Positions 26,963 to 36,495 of a stretch of 64,000 nt of DNA are shown in pieces. The DNA is taken from assembly GCF_003852535.1 (NCBI RefSeq), contig NZ_QAJP01000002.1, positions 62,001-126,000 of the forward strand, given 5' to 3'. The notes beneath the pieces are model-generated. The model was not told the DNA's origin. It made no database searches and saw nothing but the letters and a program-made list of their open reading frames with translations. The stretch comes from Herminiimonas sp. KBW02 (GTDB taxonomy: Bacteria; Pseudomonadota; Gammaproteobacteria; Burkholderiales; Burkholderiaceae_D). The first letter of the stretch is position 1. Each line of letters opens with the position of its first letter. A program made the translations under genes and the position numbers.

Positions 26963-26994
26963 AAAAAACGGAGTTGCCTTGTGAGGCAACTCCG
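26961..26994 (-). terminator. Terminator of malate synthase (possibly bidirectional)
   Basis: CGGAGTTGCCT (26969-26979) and AGGCAACTCCG (26984-26994) form a perfect 11-bp stem. Read leftward, a run of T (A8 at 26961-26968) follows, so it ends the malate synthase transcript. Without a T run on the plus strand its value for chrA is less certain. Confidence 0.85.
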
Positions 26995-27065
26995 GATAAA
27001 GAGAAGGCACTATGCAGCGCTATCCCAGACACATCAATTATTTCTACGTCTCAGATTTCTTCGCT

Positions 27066-28664
27066 TTAAATCTCTTCATATAAAGGCAGCGTCAGGAATT
27101 CTGCAAATGCAGTTGCCGTAGACATTTCCTCGAAGATTTGTGCCGCACGCACATAGCTGGGGCTGCTGCCGTTCGGCGCGTCCTGCTTCACCTTCAACAA
27201 CTCTTCCTGGATCATCGGACGCACCATCTCTGCAGTGATTTTGCGGCCGTCATCCAGCACACCTTTGCCCGAACGTATCCATTGCCAGACTTGCGAGCGG
27301 CTGATTTCTGCCGTCGCTGCGTCTTCCATCAGGTTATGGATAGGCACGCAGCCATTACCGTCCAGCCAGCTGCCGAGGTAGTGAATACCGACGTTGATGT
27401 TGTAGCGCAAACCAGCTTCAGTGATCGGCGTTTCCGGCTGGAAGGCCAGCAAGTCGGCTGCCGTTGCATGCACGTCGTCGCGCTGCTTGCTGATCTGGTT
27501 AGGCTTGTCGCCCAAAACTTTTTTGAATTCCGTCATAGCCAGATCAACCAGACCCGGATGCGCAACCCAGCCACCATCGTAGCCGTCTACCGCATCACGT
27601 TCCTTGTCTATCCGTACGGCATTCATCGCCAGCTCATTCTTGACCGGATCATTTTTGATCGGGATCAGCGCGGCCATGCCACCCATCGCATGCGCGCCGC
27701 GACGATGACACGTTTTCAGCAGCAGCAAGGCGTAAGAACGCATGAAAGGCACCGTCATCGTAACCTTGGCACGATCGGCCAGACAGAAGTCTTTGTCGAG
27801 GCGGAATTTTTTGATACACGAGAAGATGTAGTCCCAGCGTCCGGCATTCAAACCTGCACTGTGGTCTTTCAGTTCGTACAGGATTTCATCCATTTCGAAC
27901 GCAGCCAGGATGGTTTCGATCAGCACCGTTGCCTTGATTGTGCCTTGTGGCAGACCCAGTTCACGTTGCGTCATGACGAAGATATCGTTCCACAGACGTG
28001 CTTCCAGATGCGATTCGAGTTTAGGCAAATAGAAGAACGGGCCGGAACCTCGCTTCAGCAATTCATGCGCGTTGTGGTACATGAATAGCGCGAAGTCGAA
28101 GATACCGCCAGACACGCGTTTGCCATCAACCAGCACATGTTTTTCATCCAGATGCCAGCCGCGCGGGCGCACCATCAGGGTTGCGATCTTGTCGTTGAGT
28201 TTGTATTGCTTGCCGTTGCGCTCGGTGGCGATGGTTTTGCGTACGGCGTCGATCAGATTGAGTTGGCCCTCGATCTGGTTTTCCCAGTTCGGCGTATTTG
28301 CGTCTTCAAAGTCGGCCATGTACACATCAGCCCCCGAATTGAAGGCATTGATTACCATCTTGCGATCGACCGGACCGGTAATTTCCACCCGGCGACAAGC
28401 CAGCGCTTCAGGGATCGGTGCAATGCGCCAGTCGGCAGCACGGATTGCTGCTGTTTCGGGCAGGAAGTCAGGACGCTCACCGGCGTCAATGCGTTTGGCA
28501 CGTTGGACGCGTATCGCCAGCAATTCCTGACGGCGTGCTTCAAAGCTACGGCTCAGTTTGACGACCAACGCCAGCGCTTCAGGCGTCAACACCTGTTCGT
28601 AGTCTGCTTTGAATTCGCCTTCAATTTCTATTCCTGCCGGGATGTCTATCGTGCTCTCAGTCAT
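27066..28664 (-). CDS. aceB: Malate synthase A
   Basis: A 532-residue malate synthase of the A type: glyoxylate plus acetyl-CoA gives malate plus CoA, the second step of the glyoxylate shunt. Visible are VDGYDGGWVAHPGLVDLAM near the C-terminus, the active-site stretch YLPKLESHLEARLWNDIF and the TIKATVLIETILAAFEMDEI segment typical of AceB. It follows isocitrate lyase by 93 nt in the same direction, so the two are probably co-transcribed. Confidence 0.95.
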   Translation of the reverse strand: MTESTIDIPAGIEIEGEFKADYEQVLTPEALALVVKLSRSFEARRQELLAIRVQRAKRIDAGERPDFLPETAAIRAADWRIAPIPEALACRRVEITGPVDRKMVINAFNSGADVYMADFEDANTPNWENQIEGQLNLIDAVRKTIATERNGKQYKLNDKIATLMVRPRGWHLDEKHVLVDGKRVSGGIFDFALFMYHNAHELLKRGSGPFFYLPKLESHLEARLWNDIFVMTQRELGLPQGTIKATVLIETILAAFEMDEILYELKDHSAGLNAGRWDYIFSCIKKFRLDKDFCLADRAKVTMTVPFMRSYALLLLKTCHRRGAHAMGGMAALIPIKNDPVKNELAMNAVRIDKERDAVDGYDGGWVAHPGLVDLAMTEFKKVLGDKPNQISKQRDDVHATAADLLAFQPETPITEAGLRYNINVGIHYLGSWLDGNGCVPIHNLMEDAATAEISRSQVWQWIRSGKGVLDDGRKITAEMVRPMIQEELLKVKQDAPNGSSPSYVRAAQIFEEMSTATAFAEFLTLPLYEEI

Positions 28665-28757
28665 GCTTGTCTCCGTATAATTAAATCAGTAATGGTCTAC
28701 GCTGCTACTACTGAAACTAACCGCACCCTCACGGATGCGGCCTCCTTTTACAAGACG

Positions 28758-30080
28758 CTAAGCTGCACGCCCTGCAATACAAACCTTGGCTAGCTTGCTG
28801 TCAAAAAATTGTTCGTCTTCGGTCGAACCGTGCAAGGCAGTGGTCGAGGACTGTCCTTGCTGGATGACCTGGGTAATCGCATCGAAATAACCGGTGCCGA
28901 CTTCACGCTGATGCTTGACGGCTGTAAAACCTTTGTCCGCAGCTGCAAACTCGGCTTCCTGCAACTCGACGAAAGCAGACATTTGATTGCGGGCATAGCC
29001 GTGCGCGAGGTTGAACATCGAATAGTTCAGCGAATGGAAACCAGCCAGCGTGATGAACTGGAATTTGTAACCCATCGCACCCAGCTCTTTCTGGAACTTG
29101 GCGATGGTCGCGTCGTCGAGATTTTTTCTCCAGTTGAACGATGGCGAGCAGTTATAGGCCAGCATCTTGCCGGGGAATTTGGCGTGAATCGCGTCAGCGA
29201 ATTGTTTGGCGAATTGCAGGTCCGGTTTACCGGTTTCGCACCACAGCATGTCAACATACGGTGCATACGCGAGACCACGCGAGACTGCCTGGTCAAAACC
29301 GGAACGGGTTTTGTAGAAACCTTCCACCGTGCGTTCACCAGTGAGAAAAGGCTGGTCGTTGGCATCGACGTCCGAAGTCAGCAAGTCAGCCGCTTCCGCA
29401 TCAGTACGTGCAATCACCAGCGTGCGTGTGCCGCAGACGTCGGCAGCGAGGCGCGCCGCATTGAGTTTTTCTACTGCTTCACGGGTAGGCACCAGCACCT
29501 TGCCGCCCATGTGTCCGCATTTTTTGACCGATGCCAGCTGATCTTCAAAGTGCACACCGGCAGCACCCGCGTCTATCATCGCTTTCATCAACTCATAGGC
29601 ATTCAGCACGCCACCGAAGCCGGCTTCCGCATCTGCCACGATAGGCGCAAAGAAATCGATATCGCCCGAACCTTCCGACCACTGGATCTGGTCGGCACGC
29701 TGGAAGGTGTTGTTGATGCGCCGGACTACCAGCGGCACCGAATTGGCCGGATACAGCGATTGATCCGGATACATTTCACCTGCGACATTGGCATCACCGG
29801 CAACCTGCCAGCCCGACAGGTAAATCGCTTTCAAGCCGGCCTTAACCTGTTGCATCGCCTGATTGCCGGTCAGCGCACCCAGCGAATTGACGAAGGGTTC
29901 GTTATTACACATCTCCCACAGCTTGTCGGCGCCACGTTGCGCGATGGTGTGTTCAATCTGCAGCGAACCACGCAGGCGCACGACGTCTTCTGCCGTGTAG
30001 TTGCGGGTCACGCCCTTCCAGCGTGGGTTGTCCTGCCAGTCCCGTTTGAGAGCTTCGATTTGTTGTTCGCGGTCTGCCAT
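28758..30080 (-). CDS. aceA: Isocitrate lyase
   Basis: A 440-residue isocitrate lyase that splits isocitrate into glyoxylate and succinate, allowing growth on acetate or fatty acids. The signature [19 protein letters not shown] with its catalytic Cys lies near residue 190. [20 protein letters not shown] provides the metal-binding acids. The ribosome site GAGGAGAATCATC precedes the ATG. A dyad at 30167-30184 upstream is a candidate operator. Confidence 0.95.
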   Translation of the reverse strand: MADREQQIEALKRDWQDNPRWKGVTRNYTAEDVVRLRGSLQIEHTIAQRGADKLWEMCNNEPFVNSLGALTGNQAMQQVKAGLKAIYLSGWQVAGDANVAGEMYPDQSLYPANSVPLVVRRINNTFQRADQIQWSEGSGDIDFFAPIVADAEAGFGGVLNAYELMKAMIDAGAAGVHFEDQLASVKKCGHMGGKVLVPTREAVEKLNAARLAADVCGTRTLVIARTDAEAADLLTSDVDANDQPFLTGERTVEGFYKTRSGFDQAVSRGLAYAPYVDMLWCETGKPDLQFAKQFADAIHAKFPGKMLAYNCSPSFNWRKNLDDATIAKFQKELGAMGYKFQFITLAGFHSLNYSMFNLAHGYARNQMSAFVELQEAEFAAADKGFTAVKHQREVGTGYFDAITQVIQQGQSSTTALHGSTEDEQFFDSKLAKVCIAGRAA

Positions 30081-30166
30081 GATGATTCTCCTCAGTTAAA
30101 TGCGTGAAATAACAAAGACAAGAAAAAACATTGAATTAATCATAGGCGATATTGCGCAGAGCAACA

Positions 30167-30184
30167 ATGTCTTATATAAGATAT
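30167..30184. promoter_or_regulatory. Palindrome upstream of isocitrate lyase
   Basis: ATGTCTTATATAAGATAT, whose core TCTTATATAAGA is a perfect 12-bp palindrome, lies 87 nt upstream of aceA. It has the size of an operator for a dimeric regulator such as a GntR-family protein; the regulator is not identified here. Confidence 0.5.
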
Positions 30185-30409
30185 TTTAATTTTTTATTTT
30201 TCTTATTTATCAAATACTTATAACGCATTTTTCTGAATGTGAAACGATATTCTACCCTTTGGAATTTTTTATTGATGCAGCGCGATATGAATATTCCGTA
30301 TTATGAAAACATATATTTGGTCGTGAAAAATCAACGCTTTTCAGCTGTTTACATGATTTCAAATCGGCAAATAAACGATGCGAAGAAATGAGGAGGTAGT
30401 GAGTCGAAA

Positions 30410-30643
30410 GTGGACGCGGCACAGACCACCGAACATACGCATCAGCGCATGCCTCCCTTATCAAACTTCCAACTTGAGTTGCGAGAAGGTAAGATGGCGC
30501 CCATGTTGCTGCGACATGCATACCACAGCGCGCAAGTTTTTACGCAACTCATCTCTGTCTCTGGAGCCAGCTCCGGACGGCATGTTTCCCGACTATTTAA
30601 GCAAGCGGCCCAGGGCGCTGCGTTTCAAACGCTTATTTTTTGA
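30410..30643 (+). CDS. Possible small protein ahead of the diguanylate cyclase
   Basis: A 77-residue frame with a GTG start, whose TGA stop overlaps the TTG start of the cyclase (TTGA). A strong AGGAGG lies 13 nt upstream of the GTG, rather far. No family is recognised. It could be a coupled leader protein or chance. It occupies much of the 559-nt space between aceA and the cyclase, the rest of which is AT-rich and otherwise shows only the aceA operator. Confidence 0.3.
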   Translation: MDAAQTTEHTHQRMPPLSNFQLELREGKMAPMLLRHAYHSAQVFTQLISVSGASSGRHVSRLFKQAAQGAAFQTLIF

Positions 30644-31824
30644 GAGTACAGCCAGTGCCAAAAATCGACGTCTTTTCCCTGTTTGTCGCCATGACACTCA
30701 ACCTGTGCATCATGGCCGTCGCGCTGCCTTACTTCATGGGCCGGGTGAATCGTGCCGCGCGGTATGCGCAAAGCGGGATCGTGCTGCAAACGGCAGGCTG
30801 GATTTCGCTGTTTTCATCGAGCGCTGTGATATCGGGCGGATGGGCCGACCAGTTGCTGTCTACCCTTGCGATGGCCTGCGTTTCCAGCGGTATGGTGTTC
30901 AACGCCATGGCTTTTCAGATATGGTGCGGCCGACAAGTGGCCGTACGTGCACCGACCATCATTGCCGTGTTGATGACCACGGGTTACACCATCGGCTTTT
31001 CCGACTATCCGTTCCGGGTCGGCTGGGCCAACGGTCTGCTGGCCTTGCAGATCGCCACAGTGATCGTTGAGCTGTGTCGCCCGCCACTGGTAGCAGTCGG
31101 ACGCTGGCGCTGGCTATTGGCTATTTGTCTCACCATACAAATGATCGTGCTGGCCTGCCGCGCTGTGCTTGGTGCGTTCTACACCGCCGAGTTCCCGAAT
31201 TTCTTTGGCCCCTACCTGGTCAACCAGGTGTTTGCCTTGTCATCGAATTCGATGATGGTGCTGTCAGTCGTCGCCATCCTGCTCGCACATCGTGACGAAG
31301 CGGCGCGCGAGCTGGAACGGCTGGCCACACTGGACGGCCTGACCGGCGTCCTGAATCGTCGCGCCTGGCTGCTGCAATCCGGTATCGACTTCGCCAGTAG
31401 CGTGCGTTACCGACAGCCTATTGCCTTGCTGATGATAGATCTCGACTATTTCAAGCAAATCAACGACACACACGGCCACATTGTGGGAGACGGTGCGCTC
31501 CAGCTTTTTGCGACCGGATTGCGCGCCGTCAGCCGTACCGGGGACGTATTCTGTCGATACGGTGGTGAGGAATTCTGTGTGCTGCTCAAATGTGCGGATC
31601 TCAACGCGGTCATGGCATACGATCAACGCTTGCGCCAGTGGCTGGCACAGCACTCGCCCCAGGAGCTTGGATTCAACCTGTCTTATAGCGCCGGTATTGC
31701 CATGCGTATGCACGATAACGACACCATAGACACCATGCTGCAGCGAGCCGACTTCGCACTGTACGAAGCCAAGTCGCAAGGACGTGGCTGTACGCTGACC
31801 AGCTCGGTACGCTTGACTGCTTAA
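30640..31824 (+). CDS. Diguanylate cyclase with membrane sensor domain (GGDEF)
   Basis: About 394 residues. Six or so membrane spans fill residues 8-215 (FVAMTLNLCIMAVALPYFMG first), then the GGDEF domain opens with ATLDGLTGVLNRRAWLL. The metal site is IDLDYFKQINDTHGH and the active site is GGEEF at 308-312, so cyclic di-GMP synthesis should be intact. No RxxD inhibitory site is obvious. The start is uncertain: TTG 30640, GTG 30655 or ATG 30691. The signal is unknown. Confidence 0.87.
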   Translation: MRVQPVPKIDVFSLFVAMTLNLCIMAVALPYFMGRVNRAARYAQSGIVLQTAGWISLFSSSAVISGGWADQLLSTLAMACVSSGMVFNAMAFQIWCGRQVAVRAPTIIAVLMTTGYTIGFSDYPFRVGWANGLLALQIATVIVELCRPPLVAVGRWRWLLAICLTIQMIVLACRAVLGAFYTAEFPNFFGPYLVNQVFALSSNSMMVLSVVAILLAHRDEAARELERLATLDGLTGVLNRRAWLLQSGIDFASSVRYRQPIALLMIDLDYFKQINDTHGHIVGDGALQLFATGLRAVSRTGDVFCRYGGEEFCVLLKCADLNAVMAYDQRLRQWLAQHSPQELGFNLSYSAGIAMRMHDNDTIDTMLQRADFALYEAKSQGRGCTLTSSVRLTA

Positions 31825-31972
31825 TCTGACACCTAATTGGGCACGTACGATGATGCCAATATGCAAGTCGCTACGCTTGCATGAATTTATTGGCGGTTTA
31901 TGCAGCCGAATTCTGCATCTGCCGCCCATGCCTGTTAGACTGCGTGTCCTTTGCTGCATTACCTTATAGCCC

Positions 31973-33367
31973 ATGACCGCCACTTCCTTTTCCAGTCTCG
32001 CCCTCTCACCTGCCATGCTGAGCAATCTGGAGTCGCTCGGCTATCGCGAGATGACGCCGATACAGGCACAAAGCCTGCCGGTGATACTGGAATTGCGCGA
32101 TTTGATTGCGCAGGCCAAGACTGGCAGTGGCAAGACTGCGGCGTTTGGTATCGGTTTGCTGCAAAAGCTGAACCCGACCTGGTTTGCGGTGCAAGCGCTG
32201 GTGATTTGCCCGACGCGTGAGCTCGCGGATCAGGTATCGAATGAACTGCGCCGCCTGGCACGCGCAACCGAAAACATTAAAGTACTGACCCTGTGCGGAG
32301 GTGCACCGATGCGTCCGCAAATCGCCTCGCTCGAGCATGGCGCACACATCGTGGTCGGCACGCCCGGCCGTATCCGCGATCACATCTCGCGCGAGACCAT
32401 CAATCTGTCCAAAGTACAAACCCTGGTGCTGGATGAAGCTGATCGCATGGTCGATATGGGTTTTTATGAAGAGATCGCCGGCATCGTCAGCGCCTGCCCG
32501 ACACGTCGCCAGACCCTGCTGTTCTCCGCTACCTACCCCGATGACATCCGCCGCGCCAGCGCTGAATTCCTGCGCGATCCGGTCGAGATCAAAGTCGAAG
32601 CACAGCATGATGACAGCCAGATCGAGCAACGCTTCTATGCGGTCGACTATGACGATCGTAATGCCGCAGTCGCCACCCTGCTGAAGCACTACCGTCCGGT
32701 ATCCACGCTGGCTTTTTGCAATACCAAAATCCATTGCCGCGAACTGGCAGCCGAGTTGCGTGCGCAAGGTTTCAGCGCACTGGCCTTATACGGTGAACTG
32801 GAACAACGCGAGCGCGATGAGATCCTGGTGTTGTTTGCCAATCAAAGTTGTTCAGTGCTGGTTGCCACCGACGTCGCCGCACGCGGACTCGATATCCAGT
32901 CGCTGGGTGCAGTGATCAACGTCGATGTCTCAAAAGATACCGAAGTCCACATCCACCGCATCGGCCGTACCGGTCGCGGTGGGGACAAGGGGCTGGCACT
33001 GAGCTTGTGCGCACCGAATGAAAAGAAGTGGGTCAAGCTGATCGAGGAATATCAGAACAAACCGGTACAGTGGTACGAGCTGAATGAGCTGGAAGTGGCT
33101 GAAGGCGGCGACTTGCACGCACCTATGGTGACGCTGTGCATTATGGGCGGCAAGAAAGATAAGTTGCGCCCCGGCGATCTGCTGGGTGCCCTGACCGGTG
33201 ACGCCGGCCTCACCAAGGAACAGGTCGGCAAGATCAATGTCTTTGAATTCATGACCTATGTCGCACTGGATCGCAAGATCGCGGACAAGGCTTATGCGCG
33301 CTTAAGCAATGGCAATATCAAGGGGCGCAATTTCAAAATGCGTTTCATCGATACCGACAGCAATTAA
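31973..33367 (+). CDS. dbpA: ATP-dependent RNA helicase DbpA
   Basis: A 464-residue DEAD-box helicase. It has the Q motif (REMTPIQAQSLP), Walker A AKTGSGKTA near residue 50, DEAD in TLVLDEADRM near 155, SAT in LLFSATYPDDIRR and HRIGRTGRGG. The C-terminal DbpA domain (VTLCIMGGKKDKLRPGDLLG and the closing KGRNFKMRFI) recognises hairpin 92 of 23S rRNA, tying it to 50S subunit assembly. It is a single gene. Confidence 0.95.
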   Translation: MTATSFSSLALSPAMLSNLESLGYREMTPIQAQSLPVILELRDLIAQAKTGSGKTAAFGIGLLQKLNPTWFAVQALVICPTRELADQVSNELRRLARATENIKVLTLCGGAPMRPQIASLEHGAHIVVGTPGRIRDHISRETINLSKVQTLVLDEADRMVDMGFYEEIAGIVSACPTRRQTLLFSATYPDDIRRASAEFLRDPVEIKVEAQHDDSQIEQRFYAVDYDDRNAAVATLLKHYRPVSTLAFCNTKIHCRELAAELRAQGFSALALYGELEQRERDEILVLFANQSCSVLVATDVAARGLDIQSLGAVINVDVSKDTEVHIHRIGRTGRGGDKGLALSLCAPNEKKWVKLIEEYQNKPVQWYELNELEVAEGGDLHAPMVTLCIMGGKKDKLRPGDLLGALTGDAGLTKEQVGKINVFEFMTYVALDRKIADKAYARLSNGNIKGRNFKMRFIDTDSN

Positions 33368-33395
33368 GCCGACGGTATCGACGCTGGCCTACACA

Positions 33396-33614
33396 TCAAT
33401 GATGATGGTGCGACCAGTTACCGTCTTCCGAATTCATGTAGGACTCGACCGCGTCTTTCTGGCCGGTCGCATAACGCGTAATTTCACCGCAGGTGCAAAT
33501 GCCCTGATACGGCTGGATGTGTGAGCAGGCAGAGACTTTCTGCAAAAATACCTGTACCGATTTCGTGCACTTCTTGCACTTGAAAGTCAGTATGCGGGCT
33601 GGTTTGTTAGCCAT
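33396..33614 (-). CDS. Small zinc-ribbon-like protein with histidine tail
   Basis: A 72-residue protein starting MANKPARILTFKCKKCTKSV. The Cys pair KCKKC near residue 13 and CTCG near residue 42 could form a four-cysteine metal site, and the C-terminus ends in HHHH. I do not recognise a named family. The ATG at 33614 has the Cys pair at a natural distance; a longer frame exists upstream. Confidence 0.65.
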   Translation of the reverse strand: MANKPARILTFKCKKCTKSVQVFLQKVSACSHIQPYQGICTCGEITRYATGQKDAVESYMNSEDGNWSHHHH

Positions 33615-33683
33615 GTTGATTCCTGAATGATGTGAGTACGACGCTGCGTCTTCCATATGCTGCAGCGCCGCTATTATAAAAGA

Positions 33684-34826
33684 TCAGCGTGCAACCAGAC
33701 GCCACAAGGACGTGGTTTCTGCCGAGCGCGCATGGTGCAGCGGATCGCTGGCATCTGCCGCGCGTGGATGCACTGGTTTGGTATCGATGCGGGCGACCAC
33801 CTTCAGACCTGCAGTCTCTATCATCTGCAGCAACTCTTCCCGCGTACGCAAACCCAGATGCTCGGCCAGATCCGACAGAATCAGCCAGCCCTCGCCTTTC
33901 GCTTCCAGATGCGCCGCCAGGCCGTTCAGGAAACCGCGCAGCATGCGGCTGTCCGGATCATAGATCGCATACTCGATGGCGGAACTGGGACGTGCCGGTA
34001 TCCACGGCGGATTACAGACGATCAGCGGCGCCTTGCCTTCGGGGAATAAATCCGCTTCCAGCACTTGCACACGATCCCGCAGATCAAGCCGTGACAAATT
34101 TTCTTTGGCGCAGGCCAGTGCCCGCACATCCTGATCCGTCGCAATCACCTTCTCGACACCACGTTGCGCCAGCAGAGCGGCAATGACACCGGTACCGGTA
34201 CCGATATCAAACGCCAGTTTTTTCGATGGCAGCGGTGCATCTGCAATCAGGTTCAGGTACTCACCGCGTACAGGTGAAAACACACCGTAATAAGGATGGA
34301 TGCGTGCACCCAGCGCAGGGATTTCCACGCCGTTTTTACGCCACTCATGCGCGCCTATCAAACCCAGCACTTCACGCAACGAGAGCACGAAAGGCCCGGT
34401 ACTCGCGCCATACGCTTCATTGCACGCCAGCTTGATGTCCGGTGCACGGCGCAAGCCTATGCTGTAGTCTGCATCAACTTCCAGCAACACCATGCCCAGC
34501 GTGCGCGCACGTTGTGATTGTGCCTGGCGGTGAAAATTGAACGCATCTATAGGCGTGGTCGCCGCCTTGCGCGGTTTGCGCTCTATCCGGCGTGCCAGTG
34601 CTTGCAGCAGTTGACGCGCATTCTGGTAGTCACCACGCCACAGCAAGGCCGTGCCTTCACTGGCAAGACGGAAGGCTGTATCAGCCGTTAACTTGTCGTC
34701 GGCGATGATGACGCGCTTAGGTGCGGCGTGGCCGCTCTCGGATTGCCAGCGCGCCGTACGGTCGGCACCGGCTTCACTCCAGGTGATCAATGCAGGCGTG
34801 CTCAAAGCGGTGTCCGTGACAGGCAT
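33684..34826 (-). CDS. Class I SAM-dependent methyltransferase (MTS/PrmB-RlmG-like)
   Basis: A 380-residue protein. The N-terminal half is unassigned; the C-terminal half is a Rossmann methyltransferase with motif I AFDIGTGTGVIAALLAQRG and the catalytic VCNPPWIPARPSS (NPPW, the NPPY-type motif of N-methyltransferases acting on Gln or purine/exocyclic nitrogen). This combination resembles RlmG/RsmC and PrmB relatives, but the target (rRNA or protein) cannot be decided. Confidence 0.82.
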   Translation of the reverse strand: MPVTDTALSTPALITWSEAGADRTARWQSESGHAAPKRVIIADDKLTADTAFRLASEGTALLWRGDYQNARQLLQALARRIERKPRKAATTPIDAFNFHRQAQSQRARTLGMVLLEVDADYSIGLRRAPDIKLACNEAYGASTGPFVLSLREVLGLIGAHEWRKNGVEIPALGARIHPYYGVFSPVRGEYLNLIADAPLPSKKLAFDIGTGTGVIAALLAQRGVEKVIATDQDVRALACAKENLSRLDLRDRVQVLEADLFPEGKAPLIVCNPPWIPARPSSAIEYAIYDPDSRMLRGFLNGLAAHLEAKGEGWLILSDLAEHLGLRTREELLQMIETAGLKVVARIDTKPVHPRAADASDPLHHARSAETTSLWRLVAR

Positions 34827-34939
34827 ACAGCAGCCTTGATGGCAGGAAGGTTAAAATACATGGTTATTCCGATGTTACAAAGGCAGCGATCTGCTTCAGA
34901 GCGCTGCCCGGGAGTAAAAAGAGTCTGCTGCAGCCTGCC

Positions 34940-35176
34940 TTATTTCTTTTTGTAGATTTCCGGCTTGGATTTATTGCGTTGCTCGAAGATGGTTTTGGCG
35001 TCTTGTTCCGCCCGTTCCTGCGTGCGCATGGCCGGATCATCGTCGTGCAAGGTAAAGTAATCTGCGGCCTGGGCGCGCATCACGTACTTGATGGCAGCGG
35101 CATCGCTGAGGTCGAATCTTTCGGTCATGAGCGTCGTCACTTCGTCCAGATACTCTTCGTAGGTCATGCTTTTCAT
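34940..35176 (-). CDS. Small hypothetical protein
   Basis: A 78-residue hydrophilic protein, MKSMTYEEYLDEVTTLMTER at the start and a lysine-rich end. A second ATG at 35167 gives MTYEE. It is acidic, mostly helical, with no signal or membrane segment. No family recognised. It lies upstream of the methyltransferase gene in the same direction. Confidence 0.6.
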   Translation of the reverse strand: MKSMTYEEYLDEVTTLMTERFDLSDAAAIKYVMRAQAADYFTLHDDDPAMRTQERAEQDAKTIFEQRNKSKPEIYKKK

Positions 35177-35368
35177 CTTAAAAATGCGGTTTATTGAACG
35201 AAGTTGAGAGTATGCCCTTCAAACTGTCAGCAACCTAGCTGTATCGCAGTAATTGCTTTCAATTTAAGCAACACCAATGCCAAATATTGACTATATTGAA
35301 AGTATTCCGGCATTTTGCCTAGCTTGGAAATTGACAAACAATACTCGCCTTATTCATCCATTCAGCCG

Positions 35369-35384
35369 TGACATGATCATGTCA
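35369..35384. promoter_or_regulatory. 16-bp perfect palindrome upstream of cbpA
   Basis: TGACATGATCATGTCA is fully self-complementary and lies 84 nt before the cbpA start codon, in a 292-nt intergenic space. It has the size of an operator. The binding protein is unknown. Confidence 0.5.
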
Positions 35385-35468
35385 AAATGACCCTGCCATA
35401 AACCGCTTGCAGCTTGAAAGCGAACCAATTCCGGCTAAATCGACGCAGGCGAGTAACGAAAACAGCAG

Positions 35469-36452
35469 ATGAAATTCAAGGATCATTACGCAACCCTGGG
35501 CATCCCGCGCGATGCGACGCAAGACGCAATCAAGAATGCGTACCGCAAACTCGCGCGCAAATATCACCCTGACGTGAGCCGGGAGATGTATGCCGAAATC
35601 CGCTTCAAGGAAGTCGGCGAAGCCTATGCCGTCCTGAAGGATACGGCCAAGCGCATGGCCTATGATCTGGAATACCGCCCTGCCTTCAACTATCGCGAAG
35701 CCTCGGCCAAACGCGCGCAGGAACAGGCCCGTCCACAGCCGCAAGCAAACACCAGCAGCCGCAACGCAGCGCCGAAAGAAGCACCTTCAGCCGCCAAAGC
35801 GCGCCCCGAAGATAACTTCGGCCACATCCTGGATGAAATGATGGGACGTCCGGGCACCCCGCCGCCGAAACCACGCGGCGTGCACATCCACGGCAGCGAC
35901 CAGCACACCAAGGTGCAGATAGACCTGGAAGACACCTACCACGGCACCACACGCAATGTCTCGATGCCGACCTATATGACCGACGAATACGGCATGCCCA
36001 TCGTCTCCAAGCGCACGCTGAAAGTCAGCATCCCGAAAGGCATGCGCTCCGGTCAGACGCTGCGCCTGGCTGGCCAGGGTTTCCCTGGTACCGGCGATGG
36101 CAAGGCAGGTGACCTGTACCTGGAAATCGTGATCAAGCCGCACCGCCGCTATCGGGTCGATGGCCGCGATATCTATGTGGATGTTCCACTCAACAGCAGC
36201 CATGCCGAACAAGGTACGGTCGTGCATGTGCCGACACCGGAAGGTTCGGTACAGCTGGCGATCCCGCCCGGTTCCGGCATAGGACGCAAACTGCGCCTCA
36301 AAGGCAAAGGCATCCCTGGTGATCCGGCTGGCGATATGTATGCGGTCATTACCAAGCTGAGCCAGCCCATCCATACTGCCGTCGCACAAAAAGCGTATCG
36401 CGCATTGAAGGCCGCCTTCGACTTTGCGCCGCGTACCGACACCGAGCGTTAA
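35469..36452 (+). CDS. cbpA: CbpA-like DnaJ-family co-chaperone/curved DNA-binding protein
   Basis: A 327-residue type II J-domain protein. The J domain (1-70) contains HPD in KYHPDVSREM. A linker rich in Ala, Gln and Pro follows, and two C-terminal peptide-binding domains (VQIDLEDTYHGTTRNVSMP and HRRYRVDGRDIYVDVPL). There is no zinc finger, which separates it from DnaJ. CbpA stimulates DnaK and binds curved DNA. No cbpM modulator gene is adjacent. Confidence 0.9.
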   Translation: MKFKDHYATLGIPRDATQDAIKNAYRKLARKYHPDVSREMYAEIRFKEVGEAYAVLKDTAKRMAYDLEYRPAFNYREASAKRAQEQARPQPQANTSSRNAAPKEAPSAAKARPEDNFGHILDEMMGRPGTPPPKPRGVHIHGSDQHTKVQIDLEDTYHGTTRNVSMPTYMTDEYGMPIVSKRTLKVSIPKGMRSGQTLRLAGQGFPGTGDGKAGDLYLEIVIKPHRRYRVDGRDIYVDVPLNSSHAEQGTVVHVPTPEGSVQLAIPPGSGIGRKLRLKGKGIPGDPAGDMYAVITKLSQPIHTAVAQKAYRALKAAFDFAPRTDTER

Positions 36453-36495
36453 ACCACTCTGTCCGGCACCCTTCAATATCCATTGCAACAATCCG

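Noticed and set aside
27138-28088. A 316-codon open frame opposite malate synthase
   Set aside because: Same reason: antisense shadow of a clear aceB.
28809-30107. A 432-codon open frame opposite isocitrate lyase
   Set aside because: Antisense shadow of aceA; its sequence follows the codon bias of the sense gene and has no recognisable domain.
30378-31070. A 230-codon frame overlapping the diguanylate cyclase start
   Set aside because: It runs in a different frame over the membrane part of the cyclase, and its residue composition is not protein-like.
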